Assembly: GCA_900074885.1 (NCBI GenBank)
Contig: FJUW01000021.1
Coordinates: forward strand, 124,001 to 188,000
Direction: 5' to 3'
Source of the DNA: Rhynchosporium graminicola
Taxonomy: Eukaryota > Ascomycota > Leotiomycetes > Helotiales > Ploettnerulaceae
Length of the DNA stretch: 64,000 nucleotides
The notes below the pieces were generated by a model, which saw only the letters and a program-made list of their open reading frames with translations, made no database searches and was not told the DNA's origin. Positions 14,828 through 25,119 of this stretch are shown here, one piece after another (the first letter of the stretch is position 1; each line of letters begins with the position of its first letter). The position numbers were made by a program, and so were the translations under genes.

Positions 14828-14829
14828 TA

Positions 14830-16092
14830 TAGTTTTCAACATTCTCCGTCGACTTATCGAGCAATTCTTCATTGTTATCTGTAGCTCCTTCGCTATCCTT
14901 GCCAGTAAGAACTTATTTTGACTTGAGCACCGAGCGAGATTAGCCTACCCTTTTCAAATCCGAGCAACGACCACTTCGCTCCTTGCTCAACAGCACCACA
15001 CTCTATACCTCCAGATCACAAAATCGCAAAAACAAAAGCCAAGGGAAAAGGACAAAAAAAAGTATAGATTCTCCCACAGCCCCCGAACCACAGAAATGAA
15101 AGAGCAGAACTCCCAAATCCATCGCCCACTTAGCCGGGCGGAGGCAGTGGCGGTGGTGTTGTGAATCCAAGCCGAGTTGAGTCGACATCACAACCCTCAC
15201 TCCATACCTTAGTGATTATCACAGCGCAGTACAGGCAATAAACGACAAGTTACTGGGGCCCCAGCTGGATTTTTTGGGTTTAGATTTGTTTTCAGGTTTT
15301 CTTGGTGGGGGGGGGTTGTGATGAGGAGGATGGACGAGACAACGTACTCCCTGGGATGTGTGTGTTGATGGTTGATTGCGTTTGGGATGTTGAGATGAAG
15401 TAAATAGGGGCTGTGAGAGAGGATAGTGGAGGGAATTTGTTTCTTTGGGTATTTTAATATGTGTTATGCGGAGGGAGGGAGGTGGTGGAACATGGAAGGT
15501 GCGATGTTGTGAGTTCTGCGTTGGGTGCTGGATGTCGCTTCGTCAGAAGCAATGAAGCCTGGAGATACTGCCTGTCATCTTCGTTGAACTTCAATCGTTC
15601 TTGAGATACAAGAAAATGTACTTGAAATCTATCCGTTGCCTCTGTTGAGCAATCTCATTATTTCGTAGATTGCCGACATCAATAAGGAAAAACCGACGAG
15701 ACGCTCGTATGCCACGACTTACCTGCAAACTTGAACTTGCAGAGCACACTCTCAGCTCTATATGTCGTCGAGTAAAAGTATCGAAATGTGCTGAATGACA
15801 TCACATAAGGATGAATAGTCTTGTTCGGTTGAGTTTTAACAGCACTTATCAAACACAACACGTAAGACAATAACACCTTCACTCCGCGAGTATCTGTCCA
15901 CACAGGCCGTGGGATGCCATCTACAGCTCCGTGTACTTCCAAATCCACAAGCCTGACTATATAATTGTGAAAGTGTAATTTCCAGACTCCTCGTCATATG
16001 TTTCGTATATGTCTTCCGGTGCTCCCTCCATTTGCTCAATTCCCTGTTCGGGATGCCCTCCTAGAAAATAGATATGTACGAAAGCGATCCTC
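14830..16092. other. Spacer, purine-rich in part
   Basis: Contains a G-run (GGTGGGGGGGGG, about 15305-15316) inside a G-rich, T-rich tract at 15280-15500. No supported gene; the open frames at 15003-15200 and 15679-16039 have no recognisable motif. Confidence 0.4.
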
Positions 16093-17781
16093 TCATAATG
16101 ACCGCGGAATCTCCCCGGTAGGCCTCAACAGCAAAGCATGTCTGCGAGTTAGATCTGAGCGTATGATACTCAGAACAGCAAGACAGAAGTTTCCGATCAA
16201 TTTAAACTTGTCACCAGTAGCATCCAGGAAGAAATCTAGCAGTACGTGAACAGAACCTAAAAGGCAGTGAATGGATCTGGATTTCATCGAAAGTTTGATC
16301 GGGAACAAGGGGCCTTCTAAACGTAATAAGCCAGATAATGCTTTGCCCATCGGATTTGAGCCCTCAGTCTCGACACTACAGTTAAGTACATTCATTGCAG
16401 GGAGAATATGATGTGTCTTTGAGCGAACTGGGAAGCTGTGTTTTTCCAATCCGGGATCTTGAGCCCAACAGGATTCTCCCGGGAGCTGATGCCCAGGACC
16501 AAGATGGCGCCTGATACGTGTCCGGAGCCTTTTCGGCTACTGCTCTTTTCCAGCACAATTGGTAGATAAGGTCTCCATGGTCCGAAGGGCTTACCCAAAA
16601 GCCAGCAGCGTATCGTAGTGTTTGATTACTTGCGGCTCTCATGCGTTCTGCAAGGCCGCTAATAGCGATCTGCCTATCACTTTCGTAGCCCAGCTGGGTT
16701 CCTGAGTAATTCTCGAGGATAGCCGTCCAAGTCTTTATCGATACAGCGTCTGTTCCGACGCCAGCTTTCAAATCAATATCCAAAATTACCCCTTTCAGCT
16801 GCTGTTGAGATTTTGGGATCTGTTCGTGATAGGCTTCACAGGTCTGTGACTGATAACATTCGAAAAAGACTTGGCTTTTTGTGAAGTGAAGGACTCATCG
16901 CGCTAGGATCCGTTCTTGATAGACCCAAGCTCTTTTCGATAGGGTGGAAACTCTGATTTCATCGTCCCATAAGTTTTGGTATTGACATCGACATCTTTCG
17001 AGCCGAAAGAAACGCCTCTCACTGTTGCCATAAATTCGTGATAAATCGATTGAAGGGGGGTGAATGTTGTGAAGACTATCCCAGAAAGTCCGTCTTTAAC
17101 GTGAGCGGCTATATTGCAATAGCTGCCAGAATACACCGCACTCATCTTGAGGAACTCCCGAGTCCAGTCTTTCTTCTTGTCTCCATCTTGTATGATACAC
17201 AAGGAATCAATCTATAGATATTCTTGGCCCATAGACCTTGTGTAAGAAATCGTGTCTTGGAACACTTTTCTCAGCTTGTGGGCTGGTGTTTTTTTCTGAA
17301 ACTGGTCGATATTCTCTGTGTTGAGTTTAAGGAATTCATCCGCCCCCCAGAAATGGCTCAATGTCATGTATTGGGTTGTCTTTGCTGACAGCTGCGATTT
17401 CTGGGTGTCCAGGAGACTAATGATATCCAATCCAATGCAACCGACCCATATAAGTCGAGTAGGGAGTGTCCGCTTCCAGCTATCTAAGTTGCAAGCGGTG
17501 TGGTATTTCAAACAGCGATTGATAGAATTCCTAGCAAATACCAGAGATTCCTCCGATCCGGTTCTGTTCTTCTGCTGTGAGATTATTTCCTGACTCTCTG
17601 GAAGGCGAATGGACCTGGTGAAGACGTAAGACTCGAATGAAGGGGAAGAAAGTGACTTTATTGACTGCTTCTGGAGCCATTTGTTGTGATATGATTTGGT
17701 AATAATGGTTAGCAAGATATCACGACTTGATCGTGTCTTCAGGCTATGGTAGATTGGAAGGGGAAGACCAACTTCTTTCAA
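16093..17781 (-). pseudogene. HET-domain (heterokaryon incompatibility) protein, disabled
   Basis: HET-domain proteins trigger incompatibility or death responses in filamentous fungi. On the minus strand the conserved blocks appear in order: YMTLSHFWG (first HET block), IDSLCIIQD (second), the KRAWVYQERIL block, VLHFTKSQVFFEC, then YESDRQIAISGLA, APSWSWAS and the C-terminal ALLLRPTGEIPR. They are not in one frame. TAG at 17212-17214 replaces the near-invariant Trp before IDSLC. A minus-one shift lies at the C/G run near 16942-16944. TGA at 16895-16897 replaces an expected Arg before VLHFTKSQ. Another shift lies between about 16390 and 16449. No introns explain these breaks. The 5' end beyond 17781 is unclear; a short frame reaches 17926. 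Confidence 0.85.
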
Positions 17782-18828
17782 TTGAAAATGTCATGGCTCT
17801 GAATATTTCGGACCCATAAGGCCTGGGAAAGGAGAACTTGCAACATATCGTACTATCGTAATCCTCGTCTAGATAGTATAAGATCTGTGGTGAGAATATA
17901 TCTATCGCGGAATTCGGCCATTTCAAGAAGCCCGGACCTGGAGAGGTTATTATGATTGCATTTAGTCCGACTTCAAGCAGGGCTAGGTCGGAGGAGAGGG
18001 TACCAAGAACATAGTCGCATAGTATACATCTTAAGTCGAAGCTTTCGACATATCAAGAATACTTTGGTGATGAGGCTGCTTCGAAGACCAGTTACCGGCG
18101 TTGCTCTCTCTTTCAGTCAGGAATATTCTTCGGCAACATTCACATAAGCCGCCACGGATCCTAAAGGCACAGAGCGCCATCGTGCCATCGTTGCGACAAG
18201 GTTTTAAGGATTGTTGATAGATCTTGTATTGCTATAAGTCGCCTGTCAGCGCAGACCTGGGTTAGACTTGATGTGATGCTTTCCACAACAAAGGTACGAA
18301 GAGGAAGTACTGATGGAGTAAGAGTTCGAGAATTTGATAGTGTGAGCTGGCTCCAAGCTTTCGTCCTGAAGGTGGACTGAAAATGATATGATACTACCAT
18401 ACCAGCACATCTTGTAAACTCTCCAAAAGACGTACGACTCTTGTATTCTCTAGAAAAGTGAGAGAGGGGCTGAGGCTGTGGTTTATAAGCATCGATCTTT
18501 CCTTCATTGGCTTGCCTTGCGTGGACGACGTGACATTTTGCATGTGGTATTGAAAATTAACACAATCATAGTCCCCTTACACCTGAGATTTCGATTGATC
18601 ACAAATTATCTTCAATTTCAACTTTAGTATGCCATGTGACTAACGCATTGAATTCAGGTATCTAAGCCTAAGCCTTGCCAAGCAACCTAGACCGAGGACC
18701 CACTTTCGGAAGGTCTAGTTCAACAACCATCATCTCGGTTCCTACAGTTCAAAACACCAACCAAATCATCTCTCACAAAAGCCAACAACTCTCTTTCCAC
18801 TATACAATCAACGAACTACCCTTTCAAA
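17782..18828. other. Spacer upstream of the hydrolase and HET relic
   Basis: May include remains of the HET gene's 5' end (to about 17926). A pyrimidine-rich, CA-rich leader at 18690-18828 directly precedes the hydrolase ATG. No other gene seen. Confidence 0.4.
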
Positions 18829-19718
18829 ATGCCATTCCAAACCATAAACTCCACCCCAGTCTTCTACACCACGACACCTAGCACCTCCTCCACCACCCCT
18901 CCTCTCACAACCCTCCTCATCCACGGCCTCGGCTCATCCTCATGTTTCTACGCCTCCATCATCCCTTCTCTCTCTCCTCTCACCAACTGCATAGCGCTCG
19001 ACACCCCCGGATCCGGTCTCTCACCTCTCGTTAATCCAGACCAAACCATCGACACCATCGCGGAAGTTGCACTCGACCTCCTGAGCGAATTAAAAGTAAC
19101 CGAGAATGTCGTTCTTATCGGCCATTCAATGGGAGGAATTGTAGCGAGCGTATTAGCCTCGAAGATGGGATGGAGATGTAAAGGCGTGATATTGCTTGGG
19201 CCGGTCGATCCGGGGGAGGGCTTGAAAAGTGTTTTTGAGAAGAGGATTGAGGTTGTGAAAACTGGTACGTATCGACTTAAACATTTCCATTCCTTACCTT
19301 GCACACTTCGGAATTATTCTTGAGTAGGAAGAATCTTTAACATCAATTAGACGGTCTCGAAGCCCTCGCCAACACCGTCCCAACAGCCGCCACAGGCACC
19401 AAATCAACACCACTCCATCACGCATTCATCCGTTCTCTCATCCTCGGCACCTCATCCGAAGGCTACATCTCGCTCTGTAACGCTATCGCTAACGCGAAAG
19501 GTCCTCGCTACAGTCACATTCGCGTCCCTCTTCTCATACTAGCGGGCGAAGATGACAAGACCGCGTCGGTCGAAAGTGCAGAGAAGATTCTAAAAGAGTA
19601 TGGTACGAGGGGTGGCGAGAAGGAAGTTAAGGTTCTGAGTGGAGTTGGGCATTGGCATTGTGTTGAAAGTCCAGAGGAGGTGGGGAGTTTGATTGCGGAG
19701 TTTGTACGGACGCTTTGA
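18829..19718 (+). CDS. Alpha/beta hydrolase, 3-oxoadipate enol-lactonase-like
   Basis: Two exons (18829-19264 and 19351-19718, intron 86 nt) give 267 residues. The fold markers are the oxyanion HGLG near residue 32, the nucleophile elbow GHSMGG with Ser100, an acid at Asp213 in LAGEDDK, and the catalytic His246 in GVGHWHCVESPEE. Size and motif spacing match the family containing 3-oxoadipate enol-lactonases, which hydrolyse the enol-lactone to 3-oxoadipate in the beta-ketoadipate pathway. That role is an inference strengthened by the nearby phenol hydroxylase and intradiol dioxygenase; many other small-ester hydrolases share this fold. Codon use is C-rich in the first exon, as in well-expressed genes. 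It converges on the Zn2Cys6 gene at 20104. Confidence 0.8.
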
Positions 19719-20103
19719 GTGCTCCGAGTGTGTGGAGGATAGAGAAGTGTGAGAGGATTGAGAGTAGGAAGCTCTATTATTTGTGAGCTTGCTTTATTTG
19801 CTCGATGAAGCCTCCCCTTGATGTATTGATCACATGATGTCTAGGAGATAATGATTAAATGCAGGGTTGAAACCCATTCATATTCTCGTTTCTATTGACA
19901 AACCAAACATACGTGAATCATTATACATCAAACCCTTCATAGCACCATGATAGCCCTACTAGCTATTTCAAGGAGCCTAACTCTTCACCGAGAAATCATT
20001 CACCATTTCACGTCCTCTACCCAGATCCAAAGGTAGTGCGCGACACATCCCACCCATCCTATTCAATCCCATCCCAACCCAGCCCAACCCAGCTCTATCA
20101 ACC
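19719..20103. other. Shared 3' region of two convergent genes
   Basis: Terminator/UTR sequence between the hydrolase and the Zn2Cys6 gene. C-rich CCCAACCCAGCCCAACCCAG repeats are at about 20072-20092. No gene. Confidence 0.5.
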
Positions 20104-22088
20104 TCACCCAAAGATCGTCTTCCAACCCATCTCATCCATAACATCCATCCAAAAAACCTCCTGACCCAAATCCGCCCTCGCCCACGTCTCCCTCACCAGA
20201 TCCAGCGCCCTGACAATCGGTTTCGCCGGCAAACTCAGCTGGAACTCCTGCAACCTCGTCGTGACGAAGCGTCTCGCGGACGCGATATCCACTTCCCGAT
20301 TCGTCAAGCTGTTGAATATCGAACTCGATGTCGCGGGCATGAAGCCGGATAGTGGATCGGAAGAAGATGTCGCTGCGGAGAAATGCAGTTCGGAACCGGC
20401 GGCGAGGAGGACGATGGGTTGTAAGCAGCGGGTACCGGATGTGGAGGGGAGTTTTTCGAGGAGGGAGATGGTGTGGATGGCGAGGGAGATGAGGAAGTCG
20501 GATGGTGGTTGGGTGGCGGGGATTGGGAGGAGGTTTTGGATCGCTGGGTCGAGAGACGAGGAGGCGAATGTGTGCGAGGTGAAGGGAACGCGTTTGAATA
20601 GGATGGAGGGGAATATTCGGTATATTTCGAGGAGGGCGGCGCATTTGTATGATTCGGCTAGGAGGATGTATTGATGCACTGGCGTATTCTCGTCACCGGC
20701 GTCGACGAGATTACATTCTGAGGGCGGCTCAAACGCGAGGAGCTCCTCTTCGAGAACCTGGGCTTTGGTTGTTGCTTCGATCGTGGCTGTAGAGTCTTGG
20801 GGGAACTCCATGTTGAAATCAAGATCTAGAGACAGGAAGTCAAGTGACCCGGCTTCTTGAGCTGTGCTTTTCCGATAGGCCCTTATGAGACGACCGACTT
20901 GAGCAAAGAGTCTCTGTACTCTTGGTGCGATGCCTGTCCATGGATGAGGGAAAACCTTCTCGCCGGGCTCGGATACATCGCTTGCCGGTGAGGTCGAGGG
21001 ACTAGTAGCTCTAATCCCGAACTCCTCGAAGCCAAACTCATCGATGTCCTCTTCCACAAATCCAGCAAGCATATCCCAGTACAAGATGCACTGTTCAAAA
21101 AATTCATTCTGTCGACGTGCTTTACTATCAACAGCGTTGCCTTGTTGTTCAAGCCGCCTCCTATTTAGTCTTTTGGCGGTCTTGAGGTGGACTAGACCAA
21201 GATCCTTTGGGTCATGCCAGGCTGTTGTTTGGCCCACCAAGAGAACTGTCAAAAGCGTCTTATCCAGGTTCTCAGCTGGATCTTTCCCTCCTTGCGGGAC
21301 TTGGTAGAGACATCTATAAGTCTCTCGCTGCATCTGTACTCCTACAGGTGACATACGCGGAAAGTGATTGGCTAGATATGCTGCTGCCATACTTTGAATT
21401 GCGTAGTAGATAGGAGCTGAGCCATCCCACAATTTTCCGACGGTTGACCGAAACGGGTTGAGTGTCCCATCGAAGGAGGAAAATATCTGACAAACATAGC
21501 TGAAGTAATATTCTACCAGCATCGTGGGCAGGTGCAGAAGGAATTCTGGGACCGTGGAGCGATGTAATTGTTGACGGATTGCTGAGAGACTGTCCGTAGC
21601 TGTATTCGAGTCTCTCCTTACACTAGTTGCGATGGTAGGCGAAGGCGATTCAGCCATCGGAGGTAGAGCATCAGTCTCGGGTTCTTCTTGAGAGACTGTC
21701 TCTGTAGTTTCGAGAAGATTATCTGATACTGAGGAAGGTCGTTCATACGATGTAGGTGCAGCCATCGAAAATGCCGAGGATAAAAAATCGTCCTGCGCTG
21801 GGACCAGCATCTTCTCATGTTTAGTTGACCATACTAGCAATTTGGACTTGTATCCCGGACAAGCGACGTTCTTTTTTCCGCATTGTTGACATCCAGGTTT
21901 CGCTTCGTCGCATTTCAACTGGAAGGTGTCAGTGCGTTCTGGAATAGGCATGCCAAGACACCCACTCTTTTCGCCTTACACCGCAAACACCCATTGCGAC
22001 TCTTTGGTGCTCTCCTCGGATTCGAAGCCGCATTTCCACGTGGACTTGCTCTTTTGGCTTTTGAAGTGGATGGCTCTGGGTTCTGCAT
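20104..22088 (-). CDS. Zn2Cys6 transcription factor with fungal_trans_2-type domain
   Basis: Nuclear DNA-binding regulator of 645 residues. Exon 1 is 22088-21966 (41 codons) and exon 2 is 21918-20104; the 47-nt intron (21919-21965) falls inside the zinc cluster. The join yields the complete binuclear cluster CLRCKAKRLKC-DEAKPGCQQCGKKNVAC, spacing C-x2-C-x6-C-x6-C-x2-C-x6-C. Starting at the ATG in 21951 instead would lose the first two cysteines, so 22088 is chosen. A Ser/Thr/Pro-rich linker is followed by the long helical regulatory domain (for example LVEYYFSYVCQIFSSFDG, then YCRCLYQ-like and QEVFWMDVMDEMGW at the end) typical of PF11951 proteins. Its position between the hydrolase and the GST makes it a candidate regulator of the aromatic genes, which is speculative. 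Confidence 0.88.
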
Positions 22089-22727
22089 TGTGACCGATTG
22101 TGGTTACTATTCTGGCTCAAATGTCCTCACGGGTCGAGAGTGGGGGTGCTGATAAGGTTACGTTCCAATAAGAAGATAATTTCAATGAAAGAAACTGGGT
22201 CTTAAGGCTGTTAGGATGTATGGATTAAGGCTGTTAGGATGTATGGAGATTGATACCGGTAAGTCTGAAGCTTTAATTTCGCGCTGGATGTAATAGTTGA
22301 AGTTTGGGAAGCGCCGTTGAGTAACCGGTTCCTTTGGTGGTAGCTGCTCCAGGATAAGAGCATGTGAGTCTGGACAAGAGATATCACATGACAGCATTGA
22401 TAAACAAAGCTTATTTATGGTGGGTGATATTCAAATATTAAAAAGCTTGAAATAGACATGGTTTAGGCACACAGATCAGAATTTCTTATAGCGACCCTCA
22501 AAAGACTCTTTGTTCGGTCTGAGTGAAGCTATGCTTTTCGAAGTGGTAGACAACGTTATGCACCTTGATTACTCACGTCGGACCTTCCTCCGCACCAGAA
22601 ACGACAATCAAATCTGCCCGGTTTATCACAATCATAGACAAGCAGTTAACATTCAGTTGCGTTCTACACTGGTCTCTATGTGATCTAATCATATGCTACA
22701 GATGACACAAAGATATCGAGTTCCTAA
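22089..22727. other. Promoter of the Zn2Cys6 gene and 3' flank of the GST gene
   Basis: Contains a perfect 23-bp tandem duplication (listed separately). No gene recognised. Confidence 0.5.
22202..22247. repeat. Perfect 23-bp tandem repeat, two copies
   Basis: The unit, beginning TTAAGGCTGTTAGGATGTAT and ending GGA, is present at 22202-22224 and identically at 22225-22247. It lies 114-159 bp upstream of the Zn2Cys6 start codon. The perfect identity indicates a recent duplication; it could double a binding site in that promoter. Confidence 0.9.
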
Positions 22728-23617
22728 CTAACCGGCCATAGCAGCCTGCTTATCCTTGATAATCTTCTGTACAGAAGGTCTCTGCATGAGCTTCTGGTTC
22801 CAGGCATAGTAATTTGGATACTTGTTCTCGATATCCAGGGACTTAGCCTCATCTCCCAAAATGAACGGGACCATCATGTCCCAAGTGACGAACGACAGGT
22901 CGGCAATAGTGCTACACATCCAAGATCAGCCAAGATACTCTCCAAAAACATGCCTTTCTCGACATCCCAAAGATTTTTAGAACAAGATGAGATGGATTGG
23001 AAAGCTTACCATTTATTCCCTACCAACCACTCCTGCCCAGTAGCCTTCAAGTGCTTGTCGATAACCTCAAACACTCTCGCAATCTGATCCTTATATCTCG
23101 TCTTCGCACTCTCAACCTGCTCAGAATGGAACTTCCAGAACCAAGCTGCCTGTCCGAAATATGGTCCTTGGCCACTCATCTGGAAATGCAGCCATTGCTT
23201 CACCAAGTACTTCTCTGGCGAGGAGGTGTAGTTGAGTGTGTTGGACTTGTCGTAGGTTTCTTGGAGGTACTCGATGATGGCACCAGATTCCCAGAGTGTG
23301 ATGTTTGTGTTGGGGTCTTCGATTGCGGGCACTCGGCCGTTGACGTTGATCTTTTCGAAAGGAGGCTTCTTCATGTCGCCCATGTCTGAGATGAGGAGTC
23401 AGTTGAGATATTCTCAGTAAGGACATCGCTTCTTGAAGCTGGAAACTGGACTACGCACCCATAAGTTTCTGGTCGTAAGGGATCTTCAGCTCCTCGAGAA
23501 GGATCGCGACCTTCCAAGGATTTGGTCCAGTGGCTTTTTCCGTTAGCTATCTCATGTTTTGTGCTGATCCGAAGTCTGCAACATACCGTGACCGTAAAGA
23601 GTGATTGGCTTGCTCAT
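22728..23617 (-). CDS. Glutathione S-transferase, Ure2-like
   Basis: Conjugates glutathione to electrophiles, or acts as a glutathione-dependent reductase, in the cytosol. Four exons (23617-23587, 23533-23459, 23385-23010, 22911-22728) give 221 residues, normal for the family. The N-terminal thioredoxin fold shows PNPWKVAILLEEL, then INVNGRVPAIEDPN with the cis-Pro, then ITLWESGAIIEYL, as in Ure2p-type GSTs. The C-terminal helical domain holds QWLHFQMSGQGPYFGQ and the ADLSFVTWD capping motif. The join at intron 3 restores the common NKCTIADLS. Adjacent genes suggest a role in detoxifying aromatic intermediates, but Ure2-like GSTs are widespread and this is inference. Confidence 0.9.
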
Positions 23618-25119
23618 GATTGCGATGTTGGAATATGAATTTCTCAAAGAACGTGTTTGCTATTGTGTAGGTAGGTATGGACTAATAGAGCAATTCGTCC
23701 AGCCAGACTCCTTACCATTATATACCTCTGATCCAAGCAACAAAGCCAGCTAGCTATCCGATCGATCTCATCAACCCCTCTCATGACTTCATGTGAAGAA
23801 AGCTATCCACTCACATCCGGAAAACCCCGCCATTAGTGTCCAGAAGCTCAACTCAATCCAAAGATCAACATGGGTCTATATCGTAGCTCGGAGCTCTAAT
23901 TCTCGCTTCTGTCACTTTTGTACTCGATTAACCAATCACTACTCGTGATCCTGTGAATCTTAGCCTCCACAACTTACCTACAAGGTCGTAGTAAAACAAG
24001 CATAAAGTGCTAAATCCGCCCCTCTAGCATCCACACAATCCGCTTTCAAAGCATTTGCTTCTTCTTTGTAATCGTCCGATTAAATCGTTCGGCTAAGGAT
24101 CGGCCATGTCTCAAAATAATGGGACTCCCTAGTTATTGGAAGTTCAAATTCAGATTCAAGATCAGGGTCTGAGCGGGGCAGCTCGATTTCAAAATCAAGC
24201 TGTCATGGCGTCGAGCTGCGCGAGCGAGGGCGCATAGCGTGGAATTCTGATCGTTGACATCTTACTGCGTACACTAAATAATAGCGCTACTTCGTATCAT
24301 GGGTAAATAACGTACAAGTGGGTACATTCGTTGTCTGTGCACTTGCTCAAAGCCTTACTTGTTCAGGGGATACAAGTTGACGTTATCAAGACATGGTTCG
24401 CCTATGACTCCTGCCTGTATAGAAATGACTAGAAGGAGCACAGAGAGCGTTTTACACATCATTTACCACCTGTACCAAGTATTCTGCACCCTTTTTCAAA
24501 GAAAAACTCGGAAACGATTGATCGCTATTGTGATAAGAGGTGATTGGAGCCAGTTTTGATTTATTCAGCAGTTTTGGAGCTGATGGCAAAATACAGTAGG
24601 TAGTATTCCGCAGCCAAAACTACATATCGTTAATACTACTGTACGAGCGCTTTTCTATTTTGAATATAAGCTTAGAAACTCTTAGAAAGGCTACCAGTTT
24701 CTGATGGTGAGCTAGGGACCTAGGTAGTGTTTTACCCCTACAAAAGCTATCTCATGTTAAGGTTTGCGTGGTACTGTGTCTTCGGAGACTACCTCAAAGC
24801 AGCTTAGCCTGCTTTTCTGGGTCCTTTCCGTGGAATACGGAGCAGAATAACTCTAATCCGGTATGTAGATAACTTAAGATAGAGCCTGCATTTTTCCCCC
24901 TCGATATGTCCAAGATTATGAAATACTAACATGTCAGATGTGAGTATATAAAATAGTACTTGTTTTTAGCTCACCTTCGTAATAACGTCCCAGACATTAT
25001 TCTGACCTAAACATTTAAACAGGAAAGAATACTCTTAGCAATATAAACTACACTCGTAAATTCATAACATTATCCAGCACTTCCTCCGATTTATGCAATG
25101 CCCGTGATAACAGACACGA
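23618..25119. other. Spacer between GST and CTF18 genes
   Basis: Promoter of the GST gene at the left end. The right half (24580-25080) is AT-rich. The open frame at 24359-24559 has no motif. Nothing else seen. Confidence 0.45.

Noticed and set aside
20132..20644. 170-codon minus-strand frame inside the Zn2Cys6 gene
   Set aside because: It is an out-of-frame shadow of the regulator's C-rich 3' part.
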